From assembly GCA_037178625.1 (NCBI GenBank), contig CM074134.1, positions 1,488,001 to 1,552,000 of the forward strand: a stretch of DNA of 64,000 nucleotides. Direction: 5' to 3'. The position numbers and the translations under genes are program-made. Under the pieces are notes generated by a model that ran no database searches, was not told where the DNA came from, and saw only the letters and a program-made list of their open reading frames with translations. Shown piece by piece: positions 11,287-23,077 of the stretch (position 1 is its first letter; each line of letters starts with the position of its first letter). This DNA is from Skeletonema tropicum (taxonomy: Eukaryota; Bacillariophyta; Thalassiosirophyceae; Thalassiosirales; Thalassiosiraceae).

Positions 11287-14106
11287 TCTCTCGACATGAC
11301 AATACCGTTGTTCTGCAGGATTACCAGTAGAATCCGACTCGATACGGAAGGTGGAAGGTGGCGACTGCAAGCGCTTGGATTATCGTGGATGCGATCAACC
11401 AGTGTTACTTTCAGTTTGTGTCGTTGGAAGTGGTGTAGTGGGTGCAGAGGATGGAAATGTAGCTATCGAAATTGGGCAGCAGCATCAAGGAGAGGCCTAG
11501 GTGATTGGTCATCCTGGTTGAGTTTGCAAGTAATTCCTCTTGGCAGTTCTGGTGACTTTGTTAGTTTATGCGCCATGGTCATGACTGAATCATGATTCGT
11601 ATATTCACTCGTCATGCATCATTGGCTGCATTTTCAGAAGTGTAAAGTCTTTCAATGATGCCGTTACTGAAGCCAAGGCTGTCCGTTCCACTGGCCCCTC
11701 GGCAGCGGAGATTGCCAAACTTCCCAAGTGGGAAATGAATAGAAATGAATGCATGCATGGAGGGGGAGTACTTAGAAGTCAAAGTAAAGTAAATTCAAGT
11801 ACTCGTAGATATCCATCCTATTACTAGAGCAATAATACACGTGCCACAGCCAGGTCCAGCAAGCAATATCACAGAGTGATTGCTGTCCACTTTGAACTAT
11901 TACATAGGAGTAACAATTAACTACGTACTAGAACTTCTCCGAGAAAATACATCACGGAGTGATTGCTGTCCACTTTGAATTCCAATCTCACGAAGAATTT
12001 TGTTCTTAGTCTCTAAATCACTCATACCATCGTCTTTCCGTTTCTTCATAACTTTGAATTCTCTCGGCAAGACTGTGAATACTTGATGTTGCCTTGCTTC
12101 TTTTGTCGCTTTGATGAAGCTGTGCTTGCACTTCAAGGTCGACAACCTGCGATTGATATCATTATCGAGATCGGTCGGCTCCAAATTGCACAACTCCTTC
12201 CACTGCTCGGCAGTGATGACCATGGCAGTAGCAGTCACTCCCCTGCAATACCTAGCCCCTTCAGACCCCAGGGAATTATAATCAGGGAGTCCAATAATCA
12301 AATCATTCTTCATATATCATTGAGGATGGACTTTGAAACAAGCCCCACACTGCCGGCACTAAGAAAATCCTTTTGTTTTTTACTAATGGTGCCAACTTCC
12401 ACAAACCTCTCCAACTCAGTCAGGACAGTAACACCACCAGTCTTATTGTTCCCTGTAGATTTGATGGCATTAGCCACAACGGTATTGTAGGCTGATTGTT
12501 AGGTGGTACCTGCATTGGCTGTCTCTGATTCTGGAGGGGTACTTGCCGTGGCCTTCTGCTTCTTGGTGGGATGCTCTTCTGATGCCCATAGAAGCATTGT
12601 CTTCTCCAAAGGTGTTGGCGGGTAGAATTGTATGCCCACTGCGAGCAAGTTCCTCCTCGTAAGATAGATCTCGGGCGGTGTAACCGGAACTCGGTCATGC
12701 TGCCCTTTCTCATCGATCGTGACGTGAACAACGTTTTCCGACGGAGCTCGTGCTCAATATTATTGCGGAGAATTTTTGTCATTCTAGTTGCAACACTTTC
12801 ATTTTTCATATTTCTCAAGTGGGGGAAGATGTAGGGCGCTTTGAGAGCACTAACATTGTCACGGCGGAGACCACCAAATAGATAGAAGACGGCAAGTGAG
12901 CAGAATGGGCATAGCCGGTAGAGAATAGGTCACAGAACACGAGCATACACTGACGCTCAGTCTGCTTGATGATATTCCAGTCGAAATCGGGGGCTTGGAA
13001 GTATGAATCCCAAGTTCCCTCATCATAACGGGCCTGATTGTGCTCCCCACCTCTTGCAACAGCAACTCGGTTCAAGTTGAATTCAGCAAGCCTACCTATT
13101 GGCGGAGTCGTAGTTTTCGACACTTTTGACGATGGACTGTGCAACCGAATTAGCATCTACACGCTCCGTCTCCAAATATTTCGCCCTTTCAACCGTTAAG
13201 CTGAATGCTAGATTACTGTAGAGAGGCAAATCAAAGATATAGTGTCCATCAACCATTGTAGATATATTATCTCCTGCCATCCTGCCATACAAGCTCCTTT
13301 TGTCGCTAGGTCTCGGCGGCATGTCACACCCTGCCGACGTGCCACCCACACCACACGTGATTTCCAGTACTATTATGACGCCCAATTACTTCTACAGGCC
13401 AATAAATCGAGCGACTACCTGCCATGGACTGCGAAAGAATGCGTCGCTTGGATCTTCAACCTATTAAATCATCATGAGCGTGCATGAGATATCAACCTGG
13501 GACAAGTTTGGGCAGAAACGGGACAAGTTTGGGCAGAAACGGGACAAGTTTGGGCAGAAACGGGAATATGGAAACACAGCAGCACAGGTACCATAGGCAC
13601 CGAGCACCGAGCGATGTAGCATCACACAACGTTGTATCATTGTCTCATAAGAGAGGCAACTGAGGGTGGACGGTGGACATTCATTCTGCCGCTGATAGCA
13701 ATGACTCTCAAAAACAGAGTGCTGATGGAATGAATCAACAATGGAGGAGGAGGGCTGGAGATTCAACCAGAACCAGGCGGGCGGGGCAAATACACATTAC
13801 ATCCGTCATCCTCATCAACACTGCAATTTTATCATCGTCTTGCCTCATAACTCATAACGTAACTGCCATCCCAAGCATCGATTTACGTGACGGGCTGTAT
13901 AGTAAGGATGGAAAGATCTGCATTATGTGGAAGCGCCAATGAACTCAAGGAAGCGTTTTGGGACATTCAATAAATGCTGTGACTAGTTTATCTTTGATCT
14001 TCTTACCGCAGAAGGAAGTGCCAAGTCATTATGGCTAGTTATCTAGTGGGCAACAAATTGGGATTCATATTTTCCAAAATAACAATTGGTCAACTTGCAT
14101 TGGGAC
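11287..14106 (-). repeat. 2.82-kb unit L5
   Basis: 2820 bp. One T is missing from the TTTT run near 12,052 (ACTTTGAATTC instead of ACTTTTGAATTC). This fuses two relic reading frames that are separate in every other unit. Confidence 0.95.
11921..13322 (-). pseudogene. Relic gene of the 2.82-kb unit (L5), last two frames fused
   Basis: A one-base deletion joins the MKNDLIIGLPDYN frame to MKKRKDDGMSDLETK, giving an uninterrupted 130-residue ORF at 11,921-12,313. The joined tail is rich in K, R, D and E. This supports the view that the two frames were once one. The upstream lesions remain, so the gene is still broken. Confidence 0.5.
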
Positions 14107-16929
14107 TCTCTCGACATGACAATACCGTTGTTCTGCAGGATTACCAGTAGAATCCGACTCGATACGGAAGGTGGAAGGTGGCGACTGCAAGCGCTTGGAT
14201 TATCGTGGATGCGATCAACCAGTGTTACTTTCAGTTTGTGTCGTTGGAAGTGGTGTAGTGGGTGCAGAGGATGGAAATGTAGCTATCGAAATTGGGCAGC
14301 AGCATCAAGGAGAGGCCTAGGTGATTGGTCATCCTGGTTGAGTTTGCAAGTAATTCCTCTTGGCAGTTCTGGTGACTTTGTTAGTTTATGCGCCATGGTC
14401 ATGACTGAATCATGATTCGTATATTCACTCGTCATGCATCATTGGCTGCATTTTCAGAAGTGTAAAGTCTTTCAATGATGCCGTTACTGAAGCCAAGGCT
14501 GTCCGTTCCACTGGCCCCTCGGCAGCGGAGATTGCCAAACTTCCCAAGTGGGAAATGAATAGAAATGAATGCATGCATGGAGGGGGAGTACTTAGAAGTC
14601 AAAGTAAAGTAAATTCAAGTACTCGTAGATATCCATCCTATTACTAGAGCAATAATACACGTGCCACAGCCAGGTCCAGCAAGCAATATCACAGAGTGAT
14701 TGCTGTCCACTTTGAACTATTACATAGGAGTAACAATTAACTACGTACTAGAACTTCTCCGAGAAAATACATCACGGAGTGATTGCTGTCCACTTTGAAT
14801 TCCAATCTCACGAAGAATTTTGTTCTTAGTCTCTAAATCACTCATACCATCGTCTTTCCGTTTCTTCATAACTTTTGAATTCTCTCGGCAAGACTGTGAA
14901 TACTTGATGTTGCCTTGCTTCTTTTGTCGCTTTGATGAAGCTGTGCTTGCACTTCAAGGTCGACAACCTGCGATTGATATCATTATCGAGATCGGTCGGC
15001 TCCAAATTGCACAACTCCTTCCACTGCTCGGCAGTGATGACCATGGCAGTAGCAGTCACTCCCCTGCAATACCTAGCCCCTTCAGACCCCAGGGAATTAT
15101 AATCAGGGAGTCCAATAATCAAATCATTCTTCATATATCATTGAGGATGGACTTTGAAACAAGCCCCACACTGCCGGCACTAAGAAAATCCTTTTGTTTT
15201 TTACTAATGGTGCCAACTTCCACAAACCTCTCCAACTCAGTCAGGACAGTAACACCACCAGTCTTATTGTTCCCTGTAGATTTGATGGCATTAGCCACAA
15301 CGGTATTGTAGGCTGATTGTTAGGTGGTACCTGCATTGGCTGTCTCTGATTCTGGAGGGGTACTTGCCGTGGCCTTCTGCTTCTTGGTGGGATGCTCTTC
15401 TGATGCCCATAGAAGCATTGTCTTCTCCAAAGGTGTTGGCGGGTAGAATTGTATGCCCACTGCGAGCAAGTTCCTCCTCGTAAGATAGATCTCGGGCGGT
15501 GTAACCGGAACTCGGTCATGCTGCCCTTTCTCATCGATCGTGACGTGAACAACGTTTTCCGACGGAGCTCGTGCTCAATATTATTGCGGAGAATTTTTGT
15601 CATTCTAGTTGCAACACTTTCATTTTTCATATTTCTCAAGTGGGGGAAGATGTAGGGCGCTTTGAGAGCACTAACATTGTCACGGCGGAGACCACCAAAT
15701 AGATAGAAGACGGCAAGTGAGCAGAATGGGCATAGCCGGTAGAGAATAGGTCACAGAACACGAGCATACACTGACGCTCAGTCTGCTTGATGATATTCCA
15801 GTCGAAATCGGGGGCTTGGAAGTATGAATCCCAAGTTCCCTCATCATAACGGGCCTGATTGTGCTCCCCACCTCTTGCAACAGCAACTCGGTTCAAGTTG
15901 AATTCAGCAAGCCTACCTATTGGCGGAGTCGTAGTTTTCGACACTTTTGACGATGGACTGTGCAACCGAATTAGCATCTACACGCTCCGTCTCCAAATAT
16001 TTCGCCCTTTCAACCGTTAAGCTGAATGCTAGATTACTGTAGAGAGGCAAATCAAAGATATAGTGTCCATCAACCATTGTAGATATATTATCTCCTGCCA
16101 TCCTGCCATACAAGCTCCTTTTGTCGCTAGGTCTCGGCGGCATGTCACACCCTGCCGACGTGCCACCCACACCACACGTGATTTCCAGTACTATTATGAC
16201 GCCCAATTACTTCTACAGGCCAATAAATCGAGCGACTACCTGCCATGGACTGCGAAAGAATGCGTCGCTTGGATCTTCAACCTATTAAATCATCATGATA
16301 GCGTGCATGAGATATCAACCTGGGACAAGTTTGGGCAGAAACGGGACAAGTTTGGGCAGAAACGGGACAAGTTTGGGCAGAAACGGGAATATGGAAACAC
16401 AGCAGCACAGGTACCATAGGCACCGAGCACCGAGCGATGTAGCATCACACAACGTTGTATCATTGTCTCATAAGAGAGGCAACTGAGGGTGGACGGTGGA
16501 CATTCATTCTGCCGCTGATAGCAATGACTCTCAAAAACAGAGTGCTGATGGAATGAATCAACAATGGAGGAGGAGGGCTGGAGATTCAACCAGAACCAGG
16601 CGGGCGGGGCAAATACACATTACATCCGTCATCCTCATCAACACTGCAATTTTATCATCGTCTTGCCTCATAACTCATAACGTAACTGCCATCCCAAGCA
16701 TCGATTTACGTGACGGGCTGTATAGTAAGGATGGAAAGATCTGCATTATGTGGAAGCGCCAATGAACTCAAGGAAGCGTTTTGGGACATTCAATAAATGC
16801 TGTGACTAGTTTATCTTTGATCTTCTTACCGCAGAAGGAAGTGCCAAGTCATTATGGCTAGTTATCTAGTGGGCAACAAATTGGGATTCATATTTTCCAA
16901 AATAACAATTGGTCAACTTGCATTGGGAC
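14107..16929 (-). repeat. 2.82-kb unit L6
   Basis: 2823 bp. It has a two-base insertion at about 16,298 (CATGATAGCG instead of CATGAGCG), just beside the 21-bp minisatellite. Confidence 0.95.
14741..16143 (-). pseudogene. Relic gene of the 2.82-kb unit (L6)
   Basis: Coding-like part as in L1. Confidence 0.5.
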
Positions 16930-19114
16930 TCTCTCGACATGACAATACCGTTGTTCTGCAGGATTACCAGTAGAATCCGACTCGATACGGAAGGTGGAAG
17001 GTGGCGACTGCAAGCGCTTGGATTATCGTGGATGCGATCAACCAGTGTTACTTTCAGTTTGTGTCGTTGGAAGTGGTGTAGTGGGTGCAGAGGATGGAAA
17101 TGTAGCTATCGAAATTGGGCAGCAGCATCAAGGAGAGGCCTAGGTGATTGGTCATCCTGGTTGAGTTTGCAAGTAATTCCTCTTGGCAGTTCTGGTGACT
17201 TTGTTAGTTTATGCGCCATGGTCATGACTGAATCATGATTCGTATATTCACTCGTCATGCATCATTGGCTGCATTTTCAGAAGTGTAAAGTCTTTCAATG
17301 ATGCCGTTACTGAAGCCAAGGCTGTCCGTTCCACTGGCCCCTCGGCAGCGGAGATTGCCAAACTTCCCAAGTGGGAAATGAATAGAAATGAATGCATGCA
17401 TGGAGGGGGAGTACTTAGAAGTCAAAGTAAAGTAAATTCAAGTACTCGTAGATATCCATCCTATTACTAGAGCAATAATACACGTGCCACAGCCAGGTCC
17501 AGCAAGCAATATCACAGAGTGATTGCTGTCCACTTTGAACTATTACATAGGAGTAACAATTAACTACGTACTAGAACTTCTCCGAGAAAATACATCACGG
17601 AGTGATTGCTGTCCACTTTGAATTCCAATCTCACGAAGAATTTTGTTCTTAGTCTCTAAATCACTCATACCATCGTCTTTCCGTTTCTTCATAACTTTTG
17701 AATTCTCTCGGCAAGACTGTGAATACTTGATGTTGCCTTGCTTCTTTTGTCGCTTTGATGAAGCTGTGCTTGCACTTCAAGGTCGACAACCTGCGATTGA
17801 TATCATTATCGAGATCGGTCGGCTCCAAATTGCACAACTCCTTCCACTGCTCGGCAGTGATGACCATGGCAGTAGCAGTCACTCCCCTGCAATACCTAGC
17901 CCCTTCAGACCCCAGGGAATTATAATCAGGGAGTCCAATAATCAAATCATTCTTCATATATCATTGAGGATGGACTTTGAAACAAGCCCCACACTGCCGG
18001 CACTAAGAAAATCCTTTTGTTTTTTACTAATGGTGCCAACTTCCACAAACCTCTCCAACTCAGTCAGGACAGTAACACCACCAGTCTTATTGTTCCCTGT
18101 AGATTTGATGGCATTAGCCACAACGGTATTGTAGGCTGATTGTTAGGTGGTACCTGCATTGGCTGTCTCTGATTCTGGAGGGGTACTTGCCGTGGCCTTC
18201 TGCTTCTTGGTGGGATGCTCTTCTGATGCCCATAGAAGCATTGTCTTCTCCAAAGGTGTTGGCGGGTAGAATTGTATGCCCACTGCGAGCAAGTTCCTCC
18301 TCGTAAGATAGATCTCGGGCGGTGTAACCGGAACTCGGTCATGCTGCCCTTTCTCATCGATCGTGACGTGAACAACGTTTTCCGACGGAGCTCGTGCTCA
18401 ATATTATTGCGGAGAATTTTTGTCATTCTAGTTGCAACACTTTCATTTTTCATATTTCTCAAGTGGGGGAAGATGTAGGGCGCTTTGAGAGCACTAACAT
18501 TGTCACGGCGGAGACCACCAAATAGATAGAAGACGGCAAGTGAGCAGAATGGGCATAGCCGGTAGAGAATAGGTCACAGAACACGAGCATACACTGACGC
18601 TCAGTCTGCTTGATGATATTCCAGTCGAAATCGGGGGCTTGGAAGTATGAATCCCAAGTTCCCTCATCATAACGGGCCTGATTGTGCTCCCCACCTCTTG
18701 CAACAGCAACTCGGTTCAAGTTGAATTCAGCAAGCCTACCTATTGGCGGAGTCGTAGTTTTCGACACTTTTGACGATGGACTGTGCAACCGAATTAGCAT
18801 CTACACGCTCCGTCTCCAAATATTTCGCCCTTTCAACCGTTAAGCTGAATGCTAGATTACTGTAGAGAGGCAAATCAAAGATATAGTGTCCATCAACCAT
18901 TGTAGATATATTATCTCCTGCCATCCTGCCATACAAGCTCCTTTTGTCGCTAGGTCTCGGCGGCATGTCACACCCTGCCGACGTGCCACCCACACCACAC
19001 GTGATTTCCAGTACTATTATGACGCCCAATTACTTCTACAGGCCAATAAATCGAGCGACTACCTGCCATGGACTGCGAAAGAATGCGTCGCTTGGATCTT
19101 CAACCTATTAAATC
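16930..19114 (-). repeat. 2.82-kb unit L7, truncated
   Basis: 2185 bp. It stops at ATTAAATC, just before the 21-bp minisatellite, and passes directly into the Penelope-derived spacer. Confidence 0.95.
17564..18966 (-). pseudogene. Relic gene of the 2.82-kb unit (L7)
   Basis: Complete relic despite the truncation of the unit, because the break at 19,114 lies upstream of its start. Confidence 0.5.
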
Positions 19115-19150
19115 GGCATCGAGGTGGTGCTGGTGGATGAGTTAACAGTG
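19115..19150 (+). other. Junction filler between the left array and the PLE duplication
   Basis: Holds CATCGAGGTGGTGCTGGTGG and ATGAGTT, copied from sequence that follows the RT stop codon in the 1.76-kb units (for example 19,321-19,348), then AACAGTG. Such patchwork filler suggests repair-mediated joining. Confidence 0.7.
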
Positions 19151-19303
19151 GAAGTCTTCGAACAAGATCTACGAATTCAGAAGTTTATTATTGCCTATCA
19201 TGGAGCCCCAACGATACGATCAGCTGTGACGAAAGCAAAACTGATACAAGAACCCGGCAAAGAGGCCAGTAAGTATTTTGATGGGGAGCCCGATCCTGAC
19301 TGA
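19151..19303 (+). pseudogene. PLE reverse transcriptase, C-terminal remnant
   Basis: Encodes only the last 50 residues (EVFEQDLRIQKFI to YFDGEPDPD) and the TGA stop. It is identical to the end of the two longer fragments downstream, and is a leftover of the tandem duplication. Confidence 0.85.
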
Positions 19304-20055
19304 TCGAGCTCCCCTCCTTTCATCGAGGTGGTGCTGGTGGATGAGTTTTAAGGAAAAGGAGGGAGAAGAGGGGAAAAAGAGAAGAGAAAAAGAAAGATCT
19401 CGCTCGACCATGTCAAAAAGTCAAAAGATCCGTAGTAGCAGTCTAGTAGTAGTCATTACTGTAGTATGCTGTTGTCGATGTAAGGTTCGCCGCCAGAGAA
19501 CTTATCCCATGGACCGTCGATGATAATATTTTTGTCGAAGAAGATAATGTACGTCTGCGTGTAGAATAATAATACATCAAGAGGCATGATTCATTTAGAA
19601 AAAGTACCGTGATGGCCTCACATGATGTGATGTAAATAACTCTATCCACATCAAGTGTGGAATGTCTCCTTCAATTATTCAATTAATAAATAGACACAGC
19701 AGAATAATAATTATTCCCGTGAGAATGTAGCGCATTACAAATGTGGCAGGCAGTATATGGAATGAGAGTCACGTAAGAGTCGACGCAGAAGAGTCGACGC
19801 AGAGTTACTGAGCGTTAACTTAGAAGGGGGGTTGCGTTTATCGTCAGTGGACTTGAAAGCAGCATCGCTACTATTTACGGTTCGACCCCAACGCGGGGGT
19901 AATTCTATCAATGCAGGGGGGGGAGTGCTGCCTTTTTTGCTCGTATCACGAGTTCTACAAGGTTAGTAGATGATTTCATGTTTGTAAAGTCTGGTCAAGG
20001 TCTGGTAGAGAATGGATTTCATTTCACTAATGATGTTTTCTATTTCTATTTACTA

Positions 20056-20301
20056 CTATTTATTCATACAAAATTTTTCGCCGCCACTACCTTTACATCC
20101 AGGAACTGAACAATGCTTGCATCTCTTCCGTGCTCTTTGCCTCGGCTTTTGGATCTGGACTGATGTGGCAAGCTTTGGTGTATTATTTCTTTCGTAATAC
20201 AGACAGTGGTTGTGACTACCTCTTCCTGGGCAAGTGTTTGCATACTGACCACCATTGTTCAAGCATAGGGTACACACATTCGTCCTCCTCGCGATTGGCA
20301 T
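20056..20301 (-). CDS. Cys/His-rich zinc-finger-like ORF (copy A)
   Basis: 81 codons from an ATG. Cysteines and histidines are spaced like metal-binding knuckles: CTLC, then TCPGRGSHNHC, then CKHC and CKGSGGEKFC near the end. The reading frame stays open upstream (RIPLPIPM before the ATG), so this may be the C-terminal tail of a longer lost protein, plausibly a transposase. It lies antisense, right beside the 5' break of the RT fragment. Function and expression are unknown. Confidence 0.35.
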   Translation of the reverse strand: MPIARRTNVCTLCLNNGGQYANTCPGRGSHNHCLYYERNNTPKLATSVQIQKPRQRARKRCKHCSVPGCKGSGGEKFCMNK

Positions 20302-20309
20302 TGGTATAG

Positions 20310-21062
20310 GGAGTGGAATGCGCCCAAAAATATTCCAATGATCTCCTCCTCTACAAGCGTTTCATCGACGATATGAAAGGAATATGGATTGGTACCAACC
20401 TACGATATGCACAATTTCAATATGATACTGATAACTTCGGATCCCTACGATGGGACTTTGAGCCCCTATCAACATCTGTTAACTTCCTCGATCTCACTAT
20501 CACCATTGGACCATCGCAACAAATTCAAACACGTACATTCCAAAAAGCCTGCAATCTCTACCAATATCTCCCGCCGCATTCAGCACACTCTCCACAAATT
20601 ATGAAAGGTGTCACCTACAGTCTATTGCGTCAGTACAAGCGCCAAAACTCCCTTGAATCTGACTACATCAATCAATCTAAATTACTCTTCAAAAGACTAG
20701 TACAACGCGGCTGGGACTCACACGTCATCAAGCAGTACATCCTACAAGCAGATGCACGCCTACGATCTATCGAATCAAATGCAAATGCAATACAACAACC
20801 AACAGAGCCTACTCTTACCAACAAAGAATTGGCCATCCTCCACTGGACATTCCATCCAAATGATATCCCTCGTAAACTACTTCGGTGTCTCTACGACACC
20901 CACTGCAAAGAAGTCTTCGAACAAGATCTACGAATTCAGAAGTTTATTATTGCCTATCATGGAGCCCCAACGATACGATCAGCTGTGACGAAAGCAAAAC
21001 TGATACAAGAACCCGGCAAAGAGGCCAGTAAGTATTTTGATGGGGAGCCCGATCCTGACTGA
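20310..21062 (+). pseudogene. PLE reverse transcriptase fragment (copy A)
   Basis: About 250 residues beginning just before RT motif C (YKRFIDDMKGIW, with the catalytic DD) and continuing through the thumb region (VNFLDLTITI, QKACNLYQYLPPHSAH, MKGVTYSLLR, KRLVQRGW). Motifs 1, 2, A and B are absent, so it is 5'-truncated and cannot be an active polymerase. It ends in YFDGEPDPD with no GIY-YIG endonuclease. The layout matches the longer RT at 58,563-60,050, whose C-terminus ends similarly (EEVSTYLGRTTES). An in-frame TAG lies directly upstream. Confidence 0.88.
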
Positions 21063-22669
21063 TCGAGCTCCCCTCCTTTCATCGAGGTGGTGCTGGTGGA
21101 TGAGTTTTAAGGAAAAGGAGGGAGAAGAGGGGAAAAAGAGAAGAGAAAAAGAAAGATCTCGCTCGACCATGTCAAAAAGTCAAAAGATCCGTAGTAGCAG
21201 TCTAGTAGTAGTCATTACTGTAGTATGCTGTTGTCGATGTAAGGTTCGCCGCCAGAGAACTTATCCCATGGACCGTCGATGATAATATTTTTGTCGAAGA
21301 AGATAATGTACGTCTGCGTGTAGAATAATAATACATCAAGAGGCATGATTCATTTAGAAAAAGTACCGTGATGGCCTCACATGATGTGATGTAAATAACT
21401 CTATCCACATCAAGTGTGGAATGTCTCCTTCAATTATTCAATTAATAAATAGACACAGCAGAATAATAATTATTCCCGTGAGAATGTAGCGCATTACAAA
21501 TGTGGCAGGCAGTATATGGAATGAGAGTCACGTAAGAGTCGACGCAGAAGAGTCGACGCAGAGTTACTGAGCGTTAACTTAGAAGGGGGGTTGCGTTTAT
21601 CGTCAGTGGACTTGAAAGCAGCATCGCTACTATTTACGGTTCGACCCCAACGCGGGGGTAATTCTATCAATGCAGGGGGGGGAGTGCTGCCTTTTTTTGC
21701 TCGTATCACGAGTTCTACAAGGTTAGTAGATGATTTCATGTTTGTAAAGTCTGGTCAAGGTCTGGTAGAGAATGGATTTCATTTCACTAATGATGTTTTC
21801 TATTTCTATTTACTACTATTTATTCATACAAAATTTTTCGCCGCCACTACCTTTACATCCAGGAACTGAACAATGCTTGCATCTCTTCCGTGCTCTTTGC
21901 CTCGGCTTTTGGATCTGGACTGATGTGGCAAGCTTTGGTGTATTATTTCTTTCGTAATACAGACAGTGGTTGTGACTACCTCTTCCTGGGCAAGTGTTTG
22001 CATACTGACCACCATTGTTCAAGCATAGGGTACACACATTCGTCCTCCTCGCGATTGGCATTGGTATAGGGAGTGGAATGCGCCCAAAAATATTCCAATG
22101 ATCTCCTCCTCTACAAGCGTTTCATCGACGATATGAAAGGAATATGGATTGGTACCAACCTACGATATGCACAATTTCAATATGATACTGATAACTTCGG
22201 ATCCCTACGATGGGACTTTGAGCCCCTATCAACATCTGTTAACTTCCTCGATCTCACTATCACCATTGGACCATCGCAACAAATTCAAACACGTACATTC
22301 CAAAAAGCCTGCAATCTCTACCAATATCTCCCGCCGCATTCAGCACACTCTCCACAAATTATGAAAGGTGTCACCTACAGTCTATTGCGTCAGTACAAGC
22401 GCCAAAACTCCCTTGAATCTGACTACATCAATCAATCTAAATTACTCTTCAAAAGACTAGTACAACGCGGCTGGGACTCACACGTCATCAAGCAGTACAT
22501 CCTACAAGCAGATGCACGCCTACGATCTATCGAATCAAATGCAAATGCAATACAACAACCAACAGAGCCTACTCTTACCAACAAAGAATTGGCCATCCTC
22601 CACTGGACATTCCATCCAAATGATATCCCTCGTAAACTACTTCGGTGTCTCTACGACACCCACTGCAAA
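20910..22669 (+). repeat. 1.76-kb PLE-derived tandem unit, copy B
   Basis: 1760 bp, nearly identical to copy A, with seven T instead of six near 21,690. The duplication junction lies in CTCCCCTCCTTT after the RT stop codon. Confidence 0.95.
21816..22061 (-). CDS. Cys/His-rich zinc-finger-like ORF (copy B)
   Basis: Identical duplicate of the ORF at 20,056-20,301. Confidence 0.35.
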   Translation of the reverse strand: MPIARRTNVCTLCLNNGGQYANTCPGRGSHNHCLYYERNNTPKLATSVQIQKPRQRARKRCKHCSVPGCKGSGGEKFCMNK

Positions 22670-22822
22670 GAAGTCTTCGAACAAGATCTACGAATTCAGA
22701 AGTTTATTATTGCCTATCATGGAGCCCCAACGATACGATCAGCTGTGACGAAAGCAAAACTGATACAAGAACCCGGCAAAGAGGCCAGTAAGTATTTTGA
22801 TGGGGAGCCCGATCCTGACTGA
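22070..22822 (+). pseudogene. PLE reverse transcriptase fragment (copy B)
   Basis: Same protein as copy A. This is the copy followed by the native PLE 3' end (hairpin at 22,842 and ribozyme-like fold at 23,025), so it shows what the element looked like before duplication. Confidence 0.88.
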
Positions 22823-22840
22823 TCGAGCTCCCCTCCTTTT
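22670..22840 (+). repeat. Partial third 1.76-kb unit
   Basis: Repeats the last part of the RT and its stop codon, then leaves the tandem pattern after CTCCCCTCCTTT and continues into the native PLE 3' region instead of CATCGAGGTGG. Confidence 0.9.
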
Positions 22841-22841
22841 A

Positions 22842-22883
22842 CTCTCCCGAGGAGCTGCCTTCCGGCAGCTCAGCTCGGGAGAG
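22842..22883 (+). promoter_or_regulatory. Two-tier hairpin in the PLE 3' region
   Basis: Outer arms CTCTCCCGAG (22,842-22,851) and CTCGGGAGAG (22,874-22,883) enclose inner arms GAGCTGCC (22,852-22,859) and GGCAGCTC (22,864-22,871), with loop TTCC and an AG bulge. It starts 19 nt after the RT stop codon. A hairpin with the same inner stem occurs at the same place in the other PLE (58,497-58,551). A role as 3' recognition structure for the RT is inferred. Confidence 0.8.
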
Positions 22884-23024
22884 CAAAAGCTTCTCCTGTC
22901 TGAAAAGACATTGAACCGCGTCTGAAAAAGACGTTCACTTCTCCGTTCATTTCATTTTTCTCCGTTCACCACTATACAAAAGATTCATTAGAACAGCCCG
23001 CTCCTGGGGCTGTCTCACGTTGAC

Positions 23025-23077
23025 ACTTGCCGATGAAGGTCTAACCGAAACGAGTTCATTACTCTACTCGTTCAAGT
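23025..23077 (+). ncRNA. Hammerhead-ribozyme-like fold, type I arrangement (spacer PLE)
   Basis: In order: stem I arm ACTTG (23,025-23,029); core CCGATGA (23,030-23,036), with C where the consensus has U4, followed by one extra A; stem II GGT/ACC with loop CTA; GAAA (23,047-23,050); stem III CGAGT (23,051-23,055) and ACTCG (23,066-23,070); then TT and the predicted cleavage site between 23,072 and 23,073; then stem I arm CAAGT (23,073-23,077), fully complementary to ACTTG. Type I hammerheads are known in Penelope-like elements. The U4 change and extra A may weaken activity. It lies on the RT strand, 142 nt after the hairpin. Confidence 0.65.

Larger units (their letters stand above)
1..19114 (-). 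repeat. Left tandem array of the 2.82-kb unit
   Basis: Six complete units and one partial unit stand head to tail. With the anchor TCTCTCGACATGAC the unit starts are 1, 2825, 5647, 8469, 11287, 14107 and 16930, giving unit lengths of 2818-2824 bp. Units are almost identical and differ mainly by short indels. The array is already running at the window edge, so it continues to the left. It ends at 19,114 after ATTAAATC, where unrelated sequence begins. The relic coding strand is minus. The same unit returns in opposite orientation from 23,441. This is seen directly; recent amplification and homogenisation are inferred from the near identity. Confidence 0.97.
19151..20909 (+). repeat. 1.76-kb PLE-derived tandem unit, copy A
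   Basis: Runs from GAAGTCTTCGAACAAGATCT to just before the next occurrence at 20,910. It holds the last codons of a PLE RT, a GA-rich tract (19,352-19,400), AT-rich non-coding DNA, a tandem AGAGTCGACGCAG motif near 19,790, a minus-strand Cys-rich ORF, and the start of the next RT fragment. It differs from copy B essentially by one T in a homopolymer near 19,930. Confidence 0.95.

Noticed and set aside
22981..23010. ACAGCCC/GGGCTGT hairpin as a possible terminator
   Set aside because: No T-run follows, the DNA is eukaryotic, and it lies inside the PLE 3' region where it may be part of a larger fold.
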